A stretch of 52,313 nt of DNA from an uncultured Eubacteriales bacterium (GTDB lineage Bacteria; Bacillota; Clostridia; Lachnospirales; Lachnospiraceae), in the NCBI GenBank assembly GCA_900317515.1, contig ONHA01000017.1:1-52313 (forward strand). Direction: 5' to 3'. Of the stretch, positions 25,546 through 32,876 are shown piece after piece (position 1 is the stretch's first letter; each line of letters starts with the position of its first letter). The notes below the pieces were generated by a model. It worked only from the letters and a program-made list of their open reading frames with translations. It was not told the origin of the DNA and did no database searches. Both the position numbers and the translations under genes were made by a program.

Positions 25546-26035
25546 CAGAAAAATGAACTTCCGCTCGGTGCCCGGGAGGCCCGCGCCGCGCGGCCCGTGG
25601 AAATACAATGAGCCGCCCAAAAAGAAAAGCTCGGCCGGCAGTATCCTCTTTACGGCGGCGATCGTGTTTCTTTCATTTACACTGATCATCACGATCGTTA
25701 CCGCAATTCACACGTATCAGGATCATCTGACCTGGTACAACTACCACGAGGATGAGGATGGGCTCATCCGGGATTATACCTACGGGAATTTCGCGGAGCT
25801 TATGACGGAGGCCTACTCCGATGCGAACATCGACCGCAGATATACGGATACCGAGATGTGCCTGCATGCGGTTGCGGAATACTATGAGGCCGCGACGCTC
25901 GTCCGGGCCTTTGAGGCGGCCGGCGATGAGGAGAGAGCGGCGCTCTACCGGAAGAAGATGGAGGCGCTTCCGGAGAAGATGGGAGAATTCTCCGACGCGG
26001 CGGAGAAGATCGATGCGATCGTATTCGGAGAATGA
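25532..26035 (+). CDS. Single-pass membrane protein, function unknown (trio gene 3, ribbon lost)
   Basis: Unrecognised function, 167 aa. A basic, Pro-rich N-terminal tail (SVPGRPAPRGPWKYNEPPKKK) replaces the zinc ribbon of its neighbours. One transmembrane helix lies at about 36-59, then a helical outer domain (YGNFAELMTEAYSDANIDRRY, HAVAEYYEAATLVRAFEAAG) that resembles the outer parts of the two upstream proteins. The start is uncertain: GTG 25532 has GGGGGTGA a short distance upstream and overlaps gene 2; ATG 25553 has a weaker site. It is the last gene of the trio, followed by a terminator-like hairpin at 26040. Confidence 0.7.
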   Translation: MNRDNRKMNFRSVPGRPAPRGPWKYNEPPKKKSSAGSILFTAAIVFLSFTLIITIVTAIHTYQDHLTWYNYHEDEDGLIRDYTYGNFAELMTEAYSDANIDRRYTDTEMCLHAVAEYYEAATLVRAFEAAGDEERAALYRKKMEALPEKMGEFSDAAEKIDAIVFGE

Positions 26036-26039
26036 CATG

Positions 26040-26073
26040 AAAAACGGGCGGAAAGCAGTCTGCTTTCCGCCCG
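26040..26073 (-). terminator. Terminator of argG, possibly bidirectional
   Basis: Perfect 13-bp stem CGGGCGGAAAGCA / TGCTTTCCGCCCG (26045-26057 and 26061-26073) with a GTC loop. On the minus strand the stem is followed by five T (AAAAA at 26040-26044 on the plus strand), a good terminator for argG. It also sits directly after the trio's last stop on the plus strand, where the T-tract is poor. Confidence 0.85.
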
Positions 26074-26085
26074 ATTCGTTTGCCT

Positions 26086-27315
26086 TTAGTTGGTCTCTTT
26101 CTTTGTCTCCATGAGCTTCATCGCCCGGACCTTTAAGGGAAGGCCGAAGAGGGTGATGAATCCGTCCGCATCGTGGTGATCGTAGAGATCGCCGGTCGTG
26201 AAGGATGCGAGGGATTCGCTGTAGAGGCTGTACGGGGAGGTCGTCCCGGCCTTGATGATGTTGCCCTTGTAGAGGCGGAACTTGACCTCACCGGTCATGT
26301 ACTCCTCGGTGGACTTCGTGAAGGCAATCAGGGCGTCGCATAAGGGTGTGAACCATTTGCCTTCGTAGACGACCTGGGCCAGCTTGTTGCCGACTTCCTT
26401 CTTGAACTCCATGGTTGCGCGGTCGAGGACGAGCTCCTCAAGCTGCTTGTGGGCCTCCATGAGGATCGTGCCGCCCGGGGTCTCGTAGACGCCGCGGGAC
26501 TTCATGCCGACGACACGGTTCTCGACGATGTCGACGATGCCGATGCCGTTCGCGCCGCCGAGGGCGTTCAGCTTGCGGATGATGTCGGCGACTTTCATTT
26601 TCTCGCCGTTGAGAGAGACCGGGATGCCTTTCTCAAAGGTCATCGTGATCTCGGTGGAGACGTCCGGAGCCTTCTCCGGGGTGACGGAGAGGACCAGCAT
26701 GTGGTCATAGTTCGGAGCGAGTGCCGGATTCTCGAGCTCAAGTCCCTCGTGGGAGATGTGCCAGAGGTTGCGGTCGCGGCTGTAGCTCTGGGAGTGGTCG
26801 AACGGAAGGTTGATGCCCTTGGACTTGCAGTAGGCGATCTCATCCTCGCGGGACTGCATGGGCCAGATGTCGGTCATGCGCCACGGAGCGATGACCTTGA
26901 TGTCCGGAGCCAGGGCCTTGATGCCGAGCTCGAAGCGGATCTGGTCGTTGCCCTTGCCGGTTGCGCCGTGGCAGATGGCGACGGCGTTCTCCTTGCGGGC
27001 GATCTCGACCAGCTTCTTCACGATGGCCGGGCGGGCCATGGAGGTGCCGAGCAGGTATTTGTTTTCATAGACGGCGCCGGCCTGCACGCAGGGCATGATG
27101 AAGTTCTCGGCGAAATCGTCGCAGATGTCTTCGATATATAATTTGGAAGCGCCGGAGAGGCGGGCTCTCTCGTCGAGGCCGTTCAGCTCGCTTTCCTGGC
27201 CGCAGTCGACGCAGCAGCAGATGACTTCGTAGCCGAAATGCTCCTTGAGCCACGGGATGATCGCGGTCGTATCAAGGCCGCCGGAATAGGCGAGAACAAC
27301 TTTTTCTTTGCTCAT
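26086..27315 (-). CDS. argG: Argininosuccinate synthase
   Basis: Seventh step of arginine synthesis: citrulline, aspartate and ATP give argininosuccinate, AMP and PPi. 409 aa. The N-type ATP-pyrophosphatase loop AYSGGLDTT is near the start. Family blocks such as HGATGKGNDQIRFE, PYSLYSESLASF and GMKSRGVYETPGG are present. The start is set at the ATG whose complement is 27313-27315, preceded by AAGGAGG. An upstream in-frame start would add 14 residues and ignore that site. It is divergent from argC, with the control region 27316-27547 shared. No argH is seen beside it; the trio genes lie on its other side. Confidence 0.97.
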   Translation of the reverse strand: MSKEKVVLAYSGGLDTTAIIPWLKEHFGYEVICCCVDCGQESELNGLDERARLSGASKLYIEDICDDFAENFIMPCVQAGAVYENKYLLGTSMARPAIVKKLVEIARKENAVAICHGATGKGNDQIRFELGIKALAPDIKVIAPWRMTDIWPMQSREDEIAYCKSKGINLPFDHSQSYSRDRNLWHISHEGLELENPALAPNYDHMLVLSVTPEKAPDVSTEITMTFEKGIPVSLNGEKMKVADIIRKLNALGGANGIGIVDIVENRVVGMKSRGVYETPGGTILMEAHKQLEELVLDRATMEFKKEVGNKLAQVVYEGKWFTPLCDALIAFTKSTEEYMTGEVKFRLYKGNIIKAGTTSPYSLYSESLASFTTGDLYDHHDADGFITLFGLPLKVRAMKLMETKKETN

Positions 27316-27334
27316 GATATATTTTCCTCCTTGG

Positions 27335-27355
27335 GCGGGCGTAATATGCGCCCGC
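27335..27355 (-). promoter_or_regulatory. Hairpin in argG leader
   Basis: GCGGGCG (27335-27341) and CGCCCGC (27349-27355) form a 7-bp GC-only stem with a 7-nt loop, placed just upstream of the argG ribosome site (about 27321-27330) in the transcribed leader. There is no T-tract. It could insulate or stabilise the mRNA 5' end; no known riboswitch is recognised. Confidence 0.5.
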
Positions 27356-27374
27356 ATTACTTTCTGACACGGAA

Positions 27375-27403
27375 ACTATACACTATATGCAGGAAATATG
27401 CAA
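27375..27403 (-). promoter_or_regulatory. argG promoter with ArgR-like half sites
   Basis: On the minus strand: TTGCAT (complement of 27398-27403), 17-bp spacer, TATAGT (complement of 27375-27380). Two plus-strand sequences TATATGCA (27384-27391) and AAATATGCA (27394-27402), ending 11 bp apart, cover the -35 box and spacer. They match the right half of the ARG boxes nearer argC, so ArgR could repress argG here too. Confidence 0.7.
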
Positions 27404-27441
27404 CTCAAAAAACGGTATTCCGCAAAAATTTGTCGGTTCTA

Positions 27442-27480
27442 CACGAATAAATATGCAGTATAAATGTATAAATATGCAAA
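27442..27480. promoter_or_regulatory. Tandem ArgR (ARG box) operators
   Basis: Two 18-bp boxes at 27442-27459 (core GAATAAATATGCA) and 27463-27480 (core GTATAAATATGCA), separated by 3 bp, so 21 bp centre to centre. This is the arrangement bound by ArgR/AhrC hexamers. Each fits the palindromic consensus TNTGAATWWWWATTCANW with a few changes. They sit between the divergent argG and argC promoters. No argR gene lies in the window. Confidence 0.75.
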
Positions 27481-27488
27481 TTTTGGTG

Positions 27489-27517
27489 TTTACATTTCCT
27501 GCCGGATGGTCTATTAT
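27489..27517 (+). promoter_or_regulatory. argC operon promoter
   Basis: TTTACA (27489-27494), 17-bp spacer, TATTAT (27512-27517), overlapping an alternative TATACT at 27515-27520. It begins 9 bp after the second ARG box, so a repressor bound there would block polymerase. Confidence 0.75.
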
Positions 27518-27547
27518 ACTAGGAAAAGCTAAAGGAGATTGTATTTT

Positions 27548-28588
27548 ATGATAAAAGTCGGTATTATCGGCTCGACCGGCTACGCCGGAGCGGAGCTTGT
27601 ACGTATATTGCTGAACCACCCGGATGCGAAGATCGTCTGGTACGGTTCGAGGAGCTATGTCGGATCGGAGTACGCGGATATCTACGGAAACATGTTTGAG
27701 CTCGTCGACGACAAGTGCCTCGACGACGACATGGACGCGCTGGCGGATGCGGCGGACGTGATCTTCACGGCGACGCCCCAGGGCTACTGCGCATCCAAGG
27801 TGAGCGAGGGCCTGCTTACTAAGACGAAGATCATCGATATCTCGGCGGACTACCGCATCAAGGACGCGGCCCGCTACGAGGAGTGGTACGGCATCCATCA
27901 TCCGACGCCGGAGTTCCTGCCGGAGGCGGTCTACGGCCTGCCGGAGCTGAACCGGGAGATGATAAAAAATGCAAGGCTCATCGCTAACCCGGGCTGCTTC
28001 CCGACCTGCTCGATCCTCACGATCTATCCGCTCATCAAGGCGGGGATCATCAACCCGGACACGGTGATCATCGACGCGAAGTCCGGCACGACCGGAGCGG
28101 GCAGAGGCGCGAAAGTCCAGAACCTCTACTGTGAGGTCAACGAGACGATCAAGGCCTACGGTGTCGCGGTGCACCGCCACACGCCGGAGATCGAGGACCA
28201 GCTCTCCATCGCGGCGGGCCGGCCGATCCTGGTCCAGTTCACGCCGCACCTTGTCCCGATGAACCGCGGCATCCTCGTGACCGCCTACGCGTCTCTCGCG
28301 AAGGAGACCTCCTATGAGGAGGTGAAGGCGGCCTACGATGCGATGTATGAAAATGAAAAGTTCGTCCGTGTGCTGAAGAAAGACAAGGTCGCGGAGACAA
28401 GATACGTCAAGGGCAGCAATTACGCGGATGTTGGCTTTAAGCTGGATGCCCGCACGGGCCGCATCGTCATGATGGGTGCGATCGACAATGTCGTCAAGGG
28501 CGCTGCCGGCCAGGCGGTCCAGAACATGAATATCATGTTCGGGCTCGACGAGGCGGAAGGCCTTCACATGGTGCCGGAATCGATCTGA
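27548..28588 (+). CDS. argC: N-acetyl-gamma-glutamyl-phosphate reductase
   Basis: Third step of arginine synthesis: reduces N-acetylglutamyl phosphate with NADPH to the semialdehyde. 346 aa. The Rossmann loop GIIGSTGYAGAEL is at the N-terminus and catalytic C150 is in NPGCFPTC. HRHTPEIEDQ carries the conserved HRHxPE motif of the large ArgC class. ATG 27548 follows AAAGGAG; a TTG 9 bp upstream falls in the ribosome site region and is rejected. First gene of argC-J-B-D. Confidence 0.97.
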   Translation: MIKVGIIGSTGYAGAELVRILLNHPDAKIVWYGSRSYVGSEYADIYGNMFELVDDKCLDDDMDALADAADVIFTATPQGYCASKVSEGLLTKTKIIDISADYRIKDAARYEEWYGIHHPTPEFLPEAVYGLPELNREMIKNARLIANPGCFPTCSILTIYPLIKAGIINPDTVIIDAKSGTTGAGRGAKVQNLYCEVNETIKAYGVAVHRHTPEIEDQLSIAAGRPILVQFTPHLVPMNRGILVTAYASLAKETSYEEVKAAYDAMYENEKFVRVLKKDKVAETRYVKGSNYADVGFKLDARTGRIVMMGAIDNVVKGAAGQAVQNMNIMFGLDEAEGLHMVPESI

Positions 28589-28606
28589 CACCGGAAAGGA
28601 CAGATT

Positions 28607-29842
28607 ATGAGCTTTGAAATGATTGACGGCGGCTTCACCGCCGCGAAAGGATTTAAGGCATGCGGCGGCGCGGCCGGCATCAAGAAGAACGGCAGCGCGG
28701 ACATGGCGCTCTTTTACTCGGAGGTGCCCTGCACGGCGGCCGGCACCTTCACCACGAACCGCGTGAAGGCGGCTCCGGTCATCTGGGACCGCGACATCGT
28801 GCGCGGCTCGGACGCAAAGGTCTCGGCGGTCGTCGTGAACTCGGGTGTCGCGAACGCCTGCACGGGCGAGCTCGGGCTTTCCTACTGCAAAAAGACCGCT
28901 GAGGCGGGCGCGGAAGTCTTCGGTGTTCCGGAAAATGCGGTCCTGGTCGCCTCCACGGGCGTCATCGGGCAGCAGATCCCGATCGACAAGATCACCGCAG
29001 GGGTGAAAAACCTCTCCGGAATCCTCGGGAGCTCCCGGGAGAAGGGCCACGAGGCCGCGCTTGCGATCATGACGACGGACACGGTGCCGAAGGAGGCGGC
29101 GGTTCGGGTTTCATTTTCAGACGGAAGCGAGGCCGTGATCGGCGGCTGCTGCAAGGGCTCGGGCATGATCCATCCGAATATGTGCACGATGCTGGCATTT
29201 CTGGCCACGGACGCGAACATCTCGAAGGAGATGCTGCAGAAGGCTCTGTCCGCGATCGTTCCGGACACCTTCAACATGGTCTCCGTGGACGGCGACACCT
29301 CCACCAACGACACCTGCCTTGTTCTCGCGAACGGTATGGCCGGCAGCAAGCTCATCGAGGCGGAGGGAGAGGACTATAAGGCTTTCTATGAAGGCCTCAA
29401 CGCGGTGCTCGAGTGCCTGGCCAAGCAGATGGCGAAGGACGGAGAGGGCGCGACCTGCCTCTTTGAGGTGAAGGTCATCAACGCGGACACGAAGGAAAAT
29501 GCAAAGATCCTGGCCCGCTCGGTGGTCTCCTCGACCCTGACCAAGGCGGCCATCTACGGGCACGACGCGAACTGGGGGCGGATCCTCTGTGCGATGGGCT
29601 ACTCGGGTGTGGATTTCGAGCCGGAGAAGGTGGACCTCTACTTTGAGAGCGCGGCCGGCAGGCTGCAGATCTTAAAGGACGGCGTCGCAACCGATTACAG
29701 CGAGGAGTTTGCGACGAAGATCCTCTCGGAGAGCGCGATCACGGCGACCTGCGACATGAACGCGGGAAGGGCCGAGGCGGCGGCTTGGGGCTGCGACCTC
29801 ACCCATAAATATGTAGATATCAATGCGGATTACCGCTCGTAA
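28607..29842 (+). CDS. argJ: Glutamate N-acetyltransferase / amino-acid acetyltransferase
   Basis: Moves the acetyl group from N-acetylornithine back to glutamate (recycling pathway), and in bifunctional forms also uses acetyl-CoA. 411 aa. It belongs to the N-terminal nucleophile family that self-cleaves before a threonine in the motif GMIxPNM-A-TML. Here that motif reads GMIHPNMCTML, so the predicted nucleophile is T194 with Cys instead of the more usual Ala before it. MTTDTVPKEA and HDANWGRI blocks are present. It lies 18 bp after argC. Whether it is mono- or bifunctional cannot be told; no argA is seen here. Confidence 0.96.
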   Translation: MSFEMIDGGFTAAKGFKACGGAAGIKKNGSADMALFYSEVPCTAAGTFTTNRVKAAPVIWDRDIVRGSDAKVSAVVVNSGVANACTGELGLSYCKKTAEAGAEVFGVPENAVLVASTGVIGQQIPIDKITAGVKNLSGILGSSREKGHEAALAIMTTDTVPKEAAVRVSFSDGSEAVIGGCCKGSGMIHPNMCTMLAFLATDANISKEMLQKALSAIVPDTFNMVSVDGDTSTNDTCLVLANGMAGSKLIEAEGEDYKAFYEGLNAVLECLAKQMAKDGEGATCLFEVKVINADTKENAKILARSVVSSTLTKAAIYGHDANWGRILCAMGYSGVDFEPEKVDLYFESAAGRLQILKDGVATDYSEEFATKILSESAITATCDMNAGRAEAAAWGCDLTHKYVDINADYRS

Positions 29843-29857
29843 GAAAGAAGGCTCAAT

Positions 29858-30766
29858 ATGGCTGATTACATCGATTCCTGGCTTGAGAAAGCCGGCATAC
29901 TGATCGAAGCTCTCCCCTACATCCGGGAGTTCAACGGAAAAATCATCGTCGTAAAGTACGGCGGTTCGGCAATGACCGATCCGGCGCTCAGAAGAAGCGT
30001 CATCCGGGATGTCGCACTCCTTAAGCTTGTCGGCATGAAGCCGATCATCGTCCACGGGGGCGGCAAGGAGATCTCCAAGTGGGTGAAGCTCTCCGGCCAG
30101 ACGCCCGAGTTCGTGAACGGACTCCGCGTGACCGACCAGAACACCATGGAGATCGCGGAGATGGTCCTGAACAAGGTCAACAAGCACCTGGTCCAGTATA
30201 TGGAGCAGAACGGCGTCGCAGCCTGCGGCATCTGCGGCAAGGACGGCGGCACGCTGATGGTCAGGAAGAAGGAGATCCCGGGCGGCCGCGACATCGGCTA
30301 CGTCGGTGAAGTGACGAAGGTCAACACCAAGATCATCGACACGCTGATCGCCAACGACATCGTCCCGGTCGTCTGCCCGATCGGTCTCGGCGAGGAGGAT
30401 TTCCACACCTACAACGTCAATGCGGACGACGCGGCCTGCGCGATCGCGGAGGCGGAGCACGCGGAGAAGCTGGCTTTCCTCTCGGACATCGAGGGCGTCT
30501 ACCGGGATCCGCACGATCCGTCGACGCTGATCTCCGAGCTCTCCGTGGAGGAGACAAGGGCCTTCATCGAGAGCGGCAACGCGGGCGGCGGCATGCTGCC
30601 CAAGCTCACGAACTGCATCGCGGCCATCGAGAGCGGCGTCTCCCGGGTTCATATCCTGGACGGCAGGGTCGAGCACTCCCTGCTCCTCGAGTTCTTTACG
30701 GACAGAGGTATCGGGACGGCAATCATTTCCGACAATGCAAAGCGCTACTATAACGAGGGAAAATAA
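29858..30766 (+). CDS. argB: Acetylglutamate kinase
   Basis: Second step of the pathway: phosphorylates N-acetylglutamate with ATP. 302 aa. The amino acid kinase loop is KYGGSAM and the substrate loop [10 protein letters not shown]. The protein carries the extra N-terminal helix (residues 1-25, [18 protein letters not shown]) that in Thermotoga and Pseudomonas enzymes builds an arginine-inhibited hexamer. Arginine feedback control is thus likely, as expected when argJ recycles the acetyl group. The stop is immediately before the argD start with no gap. Confidence 0.96.
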   Translation: MADYIDSWLEKAGILIEALPYIREFNGKIIVVKYGGSAMTDPALRRSVIRDVALLKLVGMKPIIVHGGGKEISKWVKLSGQTPEFVNGLRVTDQNTMEIAEMVLNKVNKHLVQYMEQNGVAACGICGKDGGTLMVRKKEIPGGRDIGYVGEVTKVNTKIIDTLIANDIVPVVCPIGLGEEDFHTYNVNADDAACAIAEAEHAEKLAFLSDIEGVYRDPHDPSTLISELSVEETRAFIESGNAGGGMLPKLTNCIAAIESGVSRVHILDGRVEHSLLLEFFTDRGIGTAIISDNAKRYYNEGK

Positions 30767-31963
30767 ATGAATCAGAAAGAGATCACGGAGAAAGTCGAAC
30801 AGTACGTTCTCCACACCTACAACAGGTTCCCGGTCGCAATCGACCGCGGCGAAGGCCTTTACGCCTACGACATCGAGGGAAATAAATACCTGGATTTCAT
30901 GGCGGGAATCGCGGTTTTTGCGCTGGGCTACCATTATCCGGAGTACGATGAGGCCCTGAAGGCCCAGATCGACAAGGTCCTGCACACCTCGAACCTCTAC
31001 TATCACGAGCCGCTGGCAACCGCCGCGGAAGCGGTCGTCACATCGACGGGCCTCTCCAAAGTCTTCTTTACGAACAGCGGTGCGGAGGCGATCGAGGGTG
31101 CCCTCAAGGCCGCCCGCAAATATGCGTGGCTCAAGGACGGAAAGAACGACCACGAGATCATCGCGATGAGGAGCTCCTTCCACGGCCGCTCGGTCGGCGC
31201 GCTCTCGGTCACCGGCAACGACCACTATCAGGAGGCCTTCAGACCCCTCATGGGCGGCGTCGTGTTCGCGGAGTACAACAATTTCGACTCGGTCCTCGAG
31301 AAGGTGAACGATACGACCTGCGCGATCATCATGGAGACGGTGCAGGGCGAGGGCGGCATCTATCCGGCGGATCCGGAATTCATCAAGTCGGTCCGGAAGC
31401 TCTGCGACGAGAAGGACATCCTTCTGATCCTCGACGAGATCCAGTGCGGCATGGGCAGAACCGGAAAGATGTGGGCCTATGAGCACTACGGCGTCAGGCC
31501 GGATATCGTGACCTGCGCGAAAGCCCTCGGCTGCGGCGTTCCGGTCGGCGCGTTTGTCCTTGCGGACAAGGTCGCGAAGGCTTCGCTCGTCGCCGGCGAT
31601 CACGGCACGACCTACGGCGGCAACCCGTTCGTGCTGGCTGCTGTCACGGAGGTCTTCAGGCTCTTTGAGAAGCATGACATTGTGGGACACGTAAATGCGA
31701 TCGCCCCCTACCTTGAGAAGAAGCTTGACGAGCTCATGGCGGCCCACCCGGACAAGATCAAAGCCCATCGCGGGCTCGGCCTCATGCGGGGACTTGAGCT
31801 GGCGGACGGCTTCCCGGTAGGTCAGGTCACGATGCAGGCCCTCAAGGAGGGCATGCTGGTCATCTCGGCGGGCTCCAACGTGCTTCGCTTCGTTCCGCCC
31901 CTTATCATCACGGAAAAAGAGGTGGATGAGGCGGTCGCGATCCTTGAGAAGTGCTTTGCATAA
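30767..31963 (+). CDS. argD: Acetylornithine aminotransferase
   Basis: PLP-dependent class III aminotransferase, 398 aa, turning N-acetylglutamate semialdehyde into N-acetylornithine. Visible are FTNSGAEAIEGALKAAR, the PLP aspartate in LDEIQCGMGRTGK, and the lysine forming the Schiff base in TCAKALGCGVPVG. It starts on the base after the argB stop; the ribosome site (CGAGGGAAA) lies within argB. Last gene of the operon. The close relatives ornithine and GABA aminotransferases are excluded mainly by context. Confidence 0.95.
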   Translation: MNQKEITEKVEQYVLHTYNRFPVAIDRGEGLYAYDIEGNKYLDFMAGIAVFALGYHYPEYDEALKAQIDKVLHTSNLYYHEPLATAAEAVVTSTGLSKVFFTNSGAEAIEGALKAARKYAWLKDGKNDHEIIAMRSSFHGRSVGALSVTGNDHYQEAFRPLMGGVVFAEYNNFDSVLEKVNDTTCAIIMETVQGEGGIYPADPEFIKSVRKLCDEKDILLILDEIQCGMGRTGKMWAYEHYGVRPDIVTCAKALGCGVPVGAFVLADKVAKASLVAGDHGTTYGGNPFVLAAVTEVFRLFEKHDIVGHVNAIAPYLEKKLDELMAAHPDKIKAHRGLGLMRGLELADGFPVGQVTMQALKEGMLVISAGSNVLRFVPPLIITEKEVDEAVAILEKCFA

Positions 31964-31983
31964 CAGGTGAAAAATGTTTAAGG

Positions 31984-32026
31984 AACCGCGCAGGACGCAC
32001 AGGCGTTTTGCGCGGGTTTTTATTTT
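31984..32026 (+). terminator. Terminator of argC-J-B-D operon
   Basis: CCGCGCA (31986-31992) pairs with TGCGCGG (32009-32015), with an inner imperfect GACGC/GCGTT pairing, followed by a GTTTTTATTTT tract. It ends two bases before the MITE-like element. Confidence 0.8.
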
Positions 32027-32027
32027 G

Positions 32028-32192
32028 TAACTGTTCAGCACCCCGCGAAAGCGTGTGGTTTGCAGGGCGAAACGCTTGCGTTTCGAACAAAAACCACACG
32101 CTTTTGCGGGGCGGGCAAGGCGCGAAGCGCCTCTGACCGCCGACATGAGCAAGCCGCTTTAAGCGGCTGCGAATGGGGGTGCTGAATAGTTA
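32028..32192. mobile_element. MITE-like palindromic element, 165 bp
   Basis: Terminal inverted repeats of 17 bp with one mismatch: TAACTGTTCAGCACCCC (32028-32044) and, inverted, 32176-32192. Inside is a 21-bp arm at 32041-32061 matching 32091-32111 in inverse with one mismatch, enclosing CGAAACGC/GCGTTTCG (32068-32075, 32078-32085). Further hairpins are GGCGC-GAA-GCGCC (32119-32131) and AGCCGCTT/AAGCGGCT (32152-32168). There is no coding capacity, and both ends are TA. The whole would fold into a compact structure as DNA or RNA. It lies between the argD terminator and the comEA promoter, a gap of 310 bases without genes. Confidence 0.7.
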
Positions 32193-32215
32193 CCATTTTT
32201 TTCTTTCTTTCCGTC

Positions 32216-32244
32216 TTGTAAATTGGCCCCCGATTCGTTAGAAT
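32216..32244 (+). promoter_or_regulatory. Promoter of the comEA-comEC operon
   Basis: TTGTAA (32216-32221), 17-bp spacer, TAGAAT (32239-32244). It is placed just after the MITE-like element and 30 bp before the first gene. No competence-specific box is recognised. Confidence 0.65.
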
Positions 32245-32273
32245 AGACATGTACACTGCCGAAAGGGGGTAGT

Positions 32274-32867
32274 ATGCCCCGGAAAGGCTTGTGTATGAAA
32301 AAAACAGGGAATATTACGGCGCGCATTGTACTTATTGTATTCATTTTTATGATGGGCTGCGGGCGGGAGAGCCGCGAAAAGCTGAGCGAGGCGGGCTCGG
32401 ACTTCCTGATTGGGGAGGAGAGTCATGCCGCGGCGGAGACGGACGAGAGTCCCGCGGAGATCTGCGTATACGTCTGCGGGGCGGTGAATGCACCGGGGGT
32501 CTACACGCTTCCGGCAGGGTCCCGCGTCTATGAGGCGGTCAGGATGGCCGGAGGGCTCTCGGACGAGGCGGACGAGCGGGCCGTGAATCAGGCGGAGATC
32601 CTCACGGACGGCCGCCAGGTGACGATCCCGACGAAGGCGGAGGTCCTCAAAGAGGAGGAAGGAGCCGCCGGCGGGCCCGTCAACATCAATACGGCCGGTG
32701 TCTCCGAACTCATGCGGCTTTCCGGAGTGGGAGAGTCGCGGGCGAAGGATATCATCGCCTACCGGAAAGAGCACGGGGCATTCTCTGTGCCGGAGGACAT
32801 TATGAAGGTCCCCGGGATCAAGGAAGCGGTATTTGAGAAAATTAAAGACGATATTACAGTCGGATAA
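32274..32867 (+). CDS. comEA: ComEA-like DNA-binding lipoprotein
   Basis: DNA receptor of the competence pathway, 197 aa. A hydrophobic segment (about 15-28) ends in MMGC, a plausible lipobox, so the protein is probably lipid-anchored. The body is an SLBB domain (about 62-125, ICVYVCGAVNAPGVYTLPAGSRV) and a C-terminal helix-hairpin-helix domain (VNINTAGVSELMRLSGVGESRAKDII) that binds double-stranded DNA. ATG 32274 has the strong site AAAGGGGG; ATG 32295 (MKKTGN) would give a more typical signal peptide. It heads an operon ending in comEC, the channel it should deliver DNA to. Confidence 0.9.
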   Translation: MPRKGLCMKKTGNITARIVLIVFIFMMGCGRESREKLSEAGSDFLIGEESHAAAETDESPAEICVYVCGAVNAPGVYTLPAGSRVYEAVRMAGGLSDEADERAVNQAEILTDGRQVTIPTKAEVLKEEEGAAGGPVNINTAGVSELMRLSGVGESRAKDIIAYRKEHGAFSVPEDIMKVPGIKEAVFEKIKDDITVG

Positions 32868-32876
32868 GGTGGAAAT

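Noticed and set aside
27383-29050. 555-codon open frame on the minus strand opposite argC-argJ
   Set aside because: Antisense to well-supported genes and running through the arg control region; no motif.
29672-32152. 826-codon open frame on the minus strand across argB-argD
   Set aside because: It is antisense to clearly recognisable arg genes, has Arg/Asp/Val-rich composition typical of reversed GC-rich codons, and shows no domain.
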